64,000 nucleotides of DNA from positions 1 through 64,000 of the forward strand of contig JAJEKV010000553.1 of the NCBI GenBank assembly GCA_021234155.1, written 5' to 3'. This DNA comes from Isoetes taiwanensis (Eukaryota > Streptophyta > Lycopodiopsida > Isoetales > Isoetaceae). Positions 58,746 to 64,000 of the stretch are shown here, one piece after another (position 1 is the stretch's first letter; the number at the start of each line of letters is the position of its first letter). A program made the position numbers and the translations under genes. A model generated the notes under the pieces. That model saw only the letters and a program-made list of their open reading frames with translations. It was not told the origin of the DNA and did not search any database.

Positions 58746-59986
58746 ACTTTGCAAAATCCAAGCCCTCTACATGGTGAATCTTTGGAACCCAAAGAATTCA
58801 TTGGCTGTTGTGGTGCATGATAAGGAAAATCCTAAAACATTAGGCATAAAGAATAGAAAGGCACCTATTTAATGGGCCAGGATCAAGGTATTTGAGATGA
58901 AATTAATTACTAATAGCGACTTAAATCTTTCCAATCTGTAATGGAGAAGAATTCTTGTGAAATTCGGCACAATTATTTGTGGATTAGTGGAATTAGACTG
59001 ACTTAGGAACAAATGGGATAAGCTGCATGCCAAATTCAAGGGCGAGAAAGAAGCTTGTGGTCACGCGGGTTTGAGCCTTCAAGTTGGCGGTGGTATGAAA
59101 GAATGGAATAGGTCAAGTATGGTGCGACATGGGACACATTCCATGTCTCTCACCATTTGAGGTAAACATTATCATCTCTAACCTCGTTTTGCATTTGGAC
59201 TCTATTGATATTGGATTTGTTTTACAAACACTCTAGAACATTTAGGCCCTAGTTGTGCCCACATTTATGCGAGACATGGCTTTTGGCTTTTGGTGTTAGA
59301 GTGGTACTACAAGAACCAATAGACACAAGTAAGTACCTTAACTAATGTTTCTTTGATGTTGTCACATACTGCGATTTAGTGATTGCGAGTGCGAAATTTG
59401 AGACCAAGGATATCAACGGTTATCCACGCCTCGGTTATGGGGAGGCGCAAGATACCTCCGGGGTGTACCTAGAATTCACCCCATTTGATACTTCAAAGTC
59501 AATCCACGATAGAAATGCAACTATAGAGTTTACAATGCTTACACTTAATGGTTAGCAAATATCAATAGAAAATCAAAGGTCTAATTTTCAATGGTCTATA
59601 TCGTTCCTTTATATTAATTCAAAACATAAGGAAAATTCAAAGAAAGTTAGGATCAATGCAACCATTGTCTCAACTTAATGTCTATTTCTTTGGCCTGGCA
59701 AAGACAAGCACCCATATATTTGATCTGAACTTCGTGTCTTCAACTTTTATGGCATCATCAAGTCAACTAACTATGCTTCTTGTTGTTAAATTTTTTGATC
59801 CGTGGATTAAAGCTGGGACCCGAATCATTTTTTGGCATGCTCTATAATAGCATAATAGTGTTTGCCTTTTTATCTTAATATCTTTGATCTCCTTTTTTAA
59901 TATCATATATGTTAAATATAAGCTTTTAACCCAATGACCTAGGTCTATATGAAACAAGATATTTAAACCGGTGTCTATACGTTTTC
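58746..59986. other. No gene seen
   Basis: AT-rich DNA with no motif. The part just below 59987 should be the 3' LTR of the Copia relic, but I cannot find its borders. Confidence 0.45.
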
Positions 59987-62900
59987 TTTCAATCTCCCCA
60001 CATTTGCTTAGATGCATTCTTACGCCTCAGATTTCTTTCTAAATTCAGCGATTCTACATGATATTCTTATCATTCCCCTTCATGTATAATCCGATTACAT
60101 TGAATTTGTTGATTTAAGGTAGTAAACCTTTTTTGCTGATAGAGCCTTTGTCAACAAATCGCCAATTGATTTCGTATTAACATATGTCAATCTTATGATT
60201 TTCTCCCACAACTTCTCACGATAAAGTGCAGCTCTAACTCTATATGCTTAGATCTTTCATGTAATCTTTGGGTCCTTAGACATTTGCAATGCAGCTCATT
60301 ATTATCACATAGCATTTCTATTGGCTTCTTTTGATCAAAGTAGGAGTTCGTAATTAACCTTCTTTCCCGAGGATCACTTCCTTAATTTGCTAAAGCAGCG
60401 AGATGCATACCAACTTTCCTTACGCACTAGAAAGAGCAAAGATATGCATTTTACATTTTCCATGCTACAGCGCTCCTCCCAAAAACACTAAGTATCCCGA
60501 TGTGGACTTCACGTGATCAAGATCTCCACCAGTCCAACATCGGTATGCTTTTAGTTCTAAATCTTACGTGCAATATGTAATTCCATAATTTAGAGTTGCT
60601 TTTCAAATATTTTAGCACTTTTCGTTTTGTGAAATTCCCTTTCACGGATCATTAAGATACCTCACGAGCATGTTTACTATATATAGGCAATGTCTGGTCT
60701 TGAGCAATTAGCTACATCGCCCGGACATCCTAACAGTGATCTATATGCCGTTGATCTATTCTATTCTATCTTTCTGTTTTTGGACACATTTGTGCGGATA
60801 TTTTTGTTCACGGAACTACGGAGTAGTCTGATTTTGCAATCTTCCATTAGAACCGGCTTCAACATTGATTCAATTTGATCCTTTTGACTCAATCCGGCCT
60901 CTTGTTCTTCCTATCCCTATATACTTACTCCTAAAAAATTTCTTCAATTCTCCTAGATGTCATTTGAAACTTTTTGTTCAAGTATATGCTTGCGATTGCT
61001 CTAAGACCTTCACACCTTTAGATATCATGATATTGTCATCCCGTAAAAGTGCTATCATACACCATTCATTCTCAAGCCGAGATATTTGTAAAGATTCCCA
61101 TCGTTTATAAGCTTTATAAAGCCTTGTTCTACGAGATAATTATCCATATATTTGTACCATTCTCTTGGCGATTGCCTCAATCCATAAACTGCCTTGTTTA
61201 ATTTCCGGACTTTTACCGTCTCCTTCTTCAAAACACGGTGCTGTCTCATATATATCTCTTCTTCTAGTGGAGCATTGAGCAATGTTAACATCCATATGAT
61301 GGATCTCAAGCTACATGCATTTGCAATTGGATGACAATATCGACCTTTATTCATTTTACTAATGGGGAAAAGGTTTCTTCAAAATCTTGTCCTTTTTTTT
61401 GTCGTGCCTTGTATTTAGGTGTCACACCATAAATTTGTTTTTATCTTGAAAAGCCATTTATTTCCCACTATATTTCTTCCATTTGGTAGTTCATAGAAGT
61501 CTGTGTCCATCTAAATGAGGCCATTTTTTGACCTGCATTGCTTTTAACCATTTATCTCTATCATGAGAGACCAATATTTAGTCATAACTCTTAGGACATT
61601 ATAATTGAGAGCATTAATGCTTCAAATTAAACTATGCAACTCACCTCTATCTTCCATGAGTCCTTTACTCCTCCTTGTTCATCCTCGTCCCACATTGCTT
61701 TCCGGAATCTACACCGGCATTTTCATGGAGCATTTGAGCCTCACATCTTCCTTTTTCTTATTGGGTTGTTCGACTTGCTCCTCTTCATTATGGATCAGAC
61801 CCTCTTTGGACCACCGCATATTCACATTACTATCATAGATGTTAGCATTTCTAAGTTTAGTTAAAGTCTTCTAGAGTCTGCTCCATGTCATCCGTATCAA
61901 ATATTACTTTATGCTCCTGCCTTTTCTCTTCATATGCTCTTGTTTCTTGAGGCATGTTATTATTGATCTGATCATCATGTATATTTATCTTAGGGATAGC
62001 TTTGTAGTATTGTTCTTCATCAAAGCTTACATCCCTGCTTATTGAAATTCTTCTTTTTTGTGGATCATACAACCTATAAGCTTTGGACTCCTCGTCATAT
62101 CCAACAAGATATGCTATGTATGCTTGATCATCAAGTTTTTTCCGTAGTTCTTCAGGGACGTGAACAAATGCCAGGCAACCCCCAGGCAACCATACGCCTT
62201 TAGCCTATCATAATTAGGCATTTTTTCTGTCCAAAGCATGTCGGGGGGCCAAAGTACCCATTGTACTTATAGATGGCATCGGATTTTTGTACATATCAAA
62301 GACCTTTCTTTGCTTCTTCTGTGAAGTTTGGGCAGGCCGAGGAATTTTAGCATGCTTCTTCACGGCATTCAATATTATGCGATTTTTCCTCTCGGCAACT
62401 CCATTTTGTTGAGGAGAAAATCTACCGATCAATTACCGTTTGATTCCACGATTTTTGCGGTATGCTTTGAATTAAACTTGATAAAGTATTAAGCCTCCTA
62501 AATCACGATCGTAGACATTTAATTTTCCTCCATATTTCCACTTCTACTTCATTCGATAATCCTTAAAGGCCTCAAATGCTAAATCTTTTAGATCTTAAAG
62601 CGTTATACTTTGCACTTTTACGCTAAAGTCATCGATAAAGCGTCATGAAATATTTTTTGCACGATAATCTTGTGATATTTAATGGTCCGCACAAATTTGT
62701 ATGCACAAGATCCAGTACTTCTTTTGCCCTGTATGATGATTTTTTAAATGGAAGTCTGTTATTTTTCCCAAGAATACATCCAGCACATTTAAAATTTTCG
62801 ATTTTGCATTGCGCATTGAAACCCTTTTTTAATTAGCGGCTCAAGCATCTTTGATTTACATGGCATAACCTCTCATGCCATGTTTTAATTGTAGGACTTG

Positions 62901-63550
62901 TTATAAGATTAATGCTTGGCAAACAATATTCAACATCTAAACCAAACAAGGTTCCAACTCGTCTTCCAATAAACACTATTTTATTATCCATCAGAACCTT
63001 ACATTGAAGTCTTTCAAACAAGACTTTGTAATCGAGATCTACAAGTTGAGATATGGAAATCAAGTTCTTGACTAAACTAGGAACACACAGTACTTCTTTT
63101 GATTTAACTACTTTCCCTTCAAGATCAAAAAGTTCAAGCATGCCACAGTCTTTAATCTCTTGGAGATCACCATTTCTCAGCTGGACATGTCCACCACTAT
63201 TTCCTTTGCATTCCTTGGAGGCTTTTGATGAGCACGTCACTGTCCTTTCAACTCCTGAATCTAAAATCAAGAGTTTGTGATTATTATTTCCTTGTGTCAA
63301 AGCACACAATTCAGACTTACATACCTCTTCATCCTCATTTTGTTAGTCTTCTTCTCCTCCTGTTTCTTGTGCAAGATTTATTCTTTGGATTTGCTCTTAC
63401 CTTTGCCCCTACCCACATTTACATGTTCCCTCGAGAACTTGTAATTTTGCCTCTGCCGCCGTCCTCGATTGAAGTCCCTTTAGGACTTGGACAATTAACG
63501 ACCAAGTGCCCTTTTCCTTCACAATTATAATATATAACCTCTCTTCCCTA
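59987..63550 (-). pseudogene. Copia retrotransposon relic (gag knuckle to RNase H)
   Basis: The domains run in Copia order on the minus strand. CCHC knuckle remnants lie at 63580-63486 (YGHLKNDFRN; YYNCEGKGHLVVNC, with the first Cys changed to Tyr). The protease reads LLILDSGVERTVTC (DSG near 63261-63253). GAG-preintegrase TWHERLCHVNQRCL is near 62880, and integrase FSPQQNGVAERKNRI near 62418-62376. An integrase tail reads LVGYDEESKAYRLYDP (62100-62055). RT reads NAPLEEEIYMRQ and KLNKAVYGLRQSPREWYKY (61290-61150). RNase H reads PIEMLCDNNELHCK and HERSKHIELELHF (60320-60215). A polypurine-like GTGGGGAGATTGAAAG is at about 59987-60002. Many stops and shifts; LTRs are not resolved. Confidence 0.85.
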
Positions 63551-64000
63551 ATTTCGGAAGTCATTTTTCAAATGACCATAACTAATCAACACCATATAAT
63601 TATTTCGCGAAATCTTATAGTATTTTCGAGTCTTGTTATCTGATTATAGCAAATTTTTGTACTGCATACCCACAAGCGAGGAACTTTACGTCGGGTATAG
63701 ATTAAGGAATAAGGGGTGAATATGCCTATCCAACGACTCTTTTGCCCTAAGTCACCAGGTGTGAATATGCACCCAAACCAAAGGGGTTTAAAGGGGGATT
63801 TTAATTTAAATGTATTGGACCCAATGATTACATTAATTAATGTCAATGGTAGTTATGTATTGGTTGTTAATGTCAATGGTTGTTATGTGTTGGGGGTTTA
63901 ATTTTTATATGTTGGATGTTAATGGTTTGTGTTGCAAAAAAAATTTGACCCCGGCCGGAGGGCCTTAGGACGTCACCCTCCCCTCGGTGTGACAAAAAAA
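63551..64000. other. No clear gene; window ends in a probable repeat edge
   Basis: An 86-codon minus-strand frame (63846-63586) has no motif I recognise. The last 80 bases are suddenly GC-rich (GACCCCGGCCGGAGGGCC) and end CGGTGTGACAAAAAAA. Read on the other strand this is TGTCACACCGAGG, a common LTR start, so another element may begin at the window edge. Confidence 0.3.

Overview
This window is nuclear DNA of a land plant, most likely a seed-free plant such as a fern or lycophyte. The evidence is spliced genes with GT/AG introns, a plant HKT/TRK-type cation transporter with a TRK-like GRHRGLP tail, a PLS-type PPR gene relic, a short plastid tRNA-derived fragment, and decayed LINE, Copia, hAT, pogo-like and Helitron-like elements. 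The species call is inference. Only two reading frames look intact: the HKT-type transporter (about 40.4-43.1 kb, minus strand, four exons, 693 residues) and a hAT transposase (47.0-49.4 kb, plus strand, two coding exons, 761 residues).

Layout. 0-8.2 kb: a degraded region bounded by a 30-bp inverted repeat. It carries a minus-strand relic resembling DUF7869 proteins and a dense array of the 14-bp palindrome GTATAAATTTATAC (14 exact copies, many decayed ones). 8.4-14 kb: two LINE relics whose 3' ends converge on a Copia gag fragment. 14-17.4 kb: low-complexity DNA, a plastid trnR fragment and a 177-bp retroposed insertion with target-site duplications. 17.4-23.4 kb: gene-free, strongly A-over-T skewed DNA with internal repeats, bracketed by direct repeats 5.35 kb apart. 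24.8-25.8 kb: a LINE of another family. 27.4-30.7 kb: an LRR relic and a nested duplication. 31.8-34.2 kb: a decayed pogo/Tigger-like transposase gene. 35-38.1 kb: Helitron-like termini and another LINE. 39.6 kb: a foldback element. 40.4-43.1 kb: the HKT gene. 44-46 kb: short tandem duplications. 46.26-49.66 kb: the hAT element with candidate TIRs and subterminal repeats. 52-54 kb: a LINE scrap and an unidentified reading frame ahead of a poly-A tract. 55.7-58.8 kb: a frameshifted PPR pseudogene with a tandemly duplicated tail. 60-63.6 kb: a decayed Copia polyprotein.

How it fits together: this is a transposon-rich intergenic landscape with one likely host gene (HKT). The most unusual signal is the palindrome array at 3.2-4.1 kb. 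Next are a conserved 3' hairpin shared by three LINE copies and the intact-looking hAT element.
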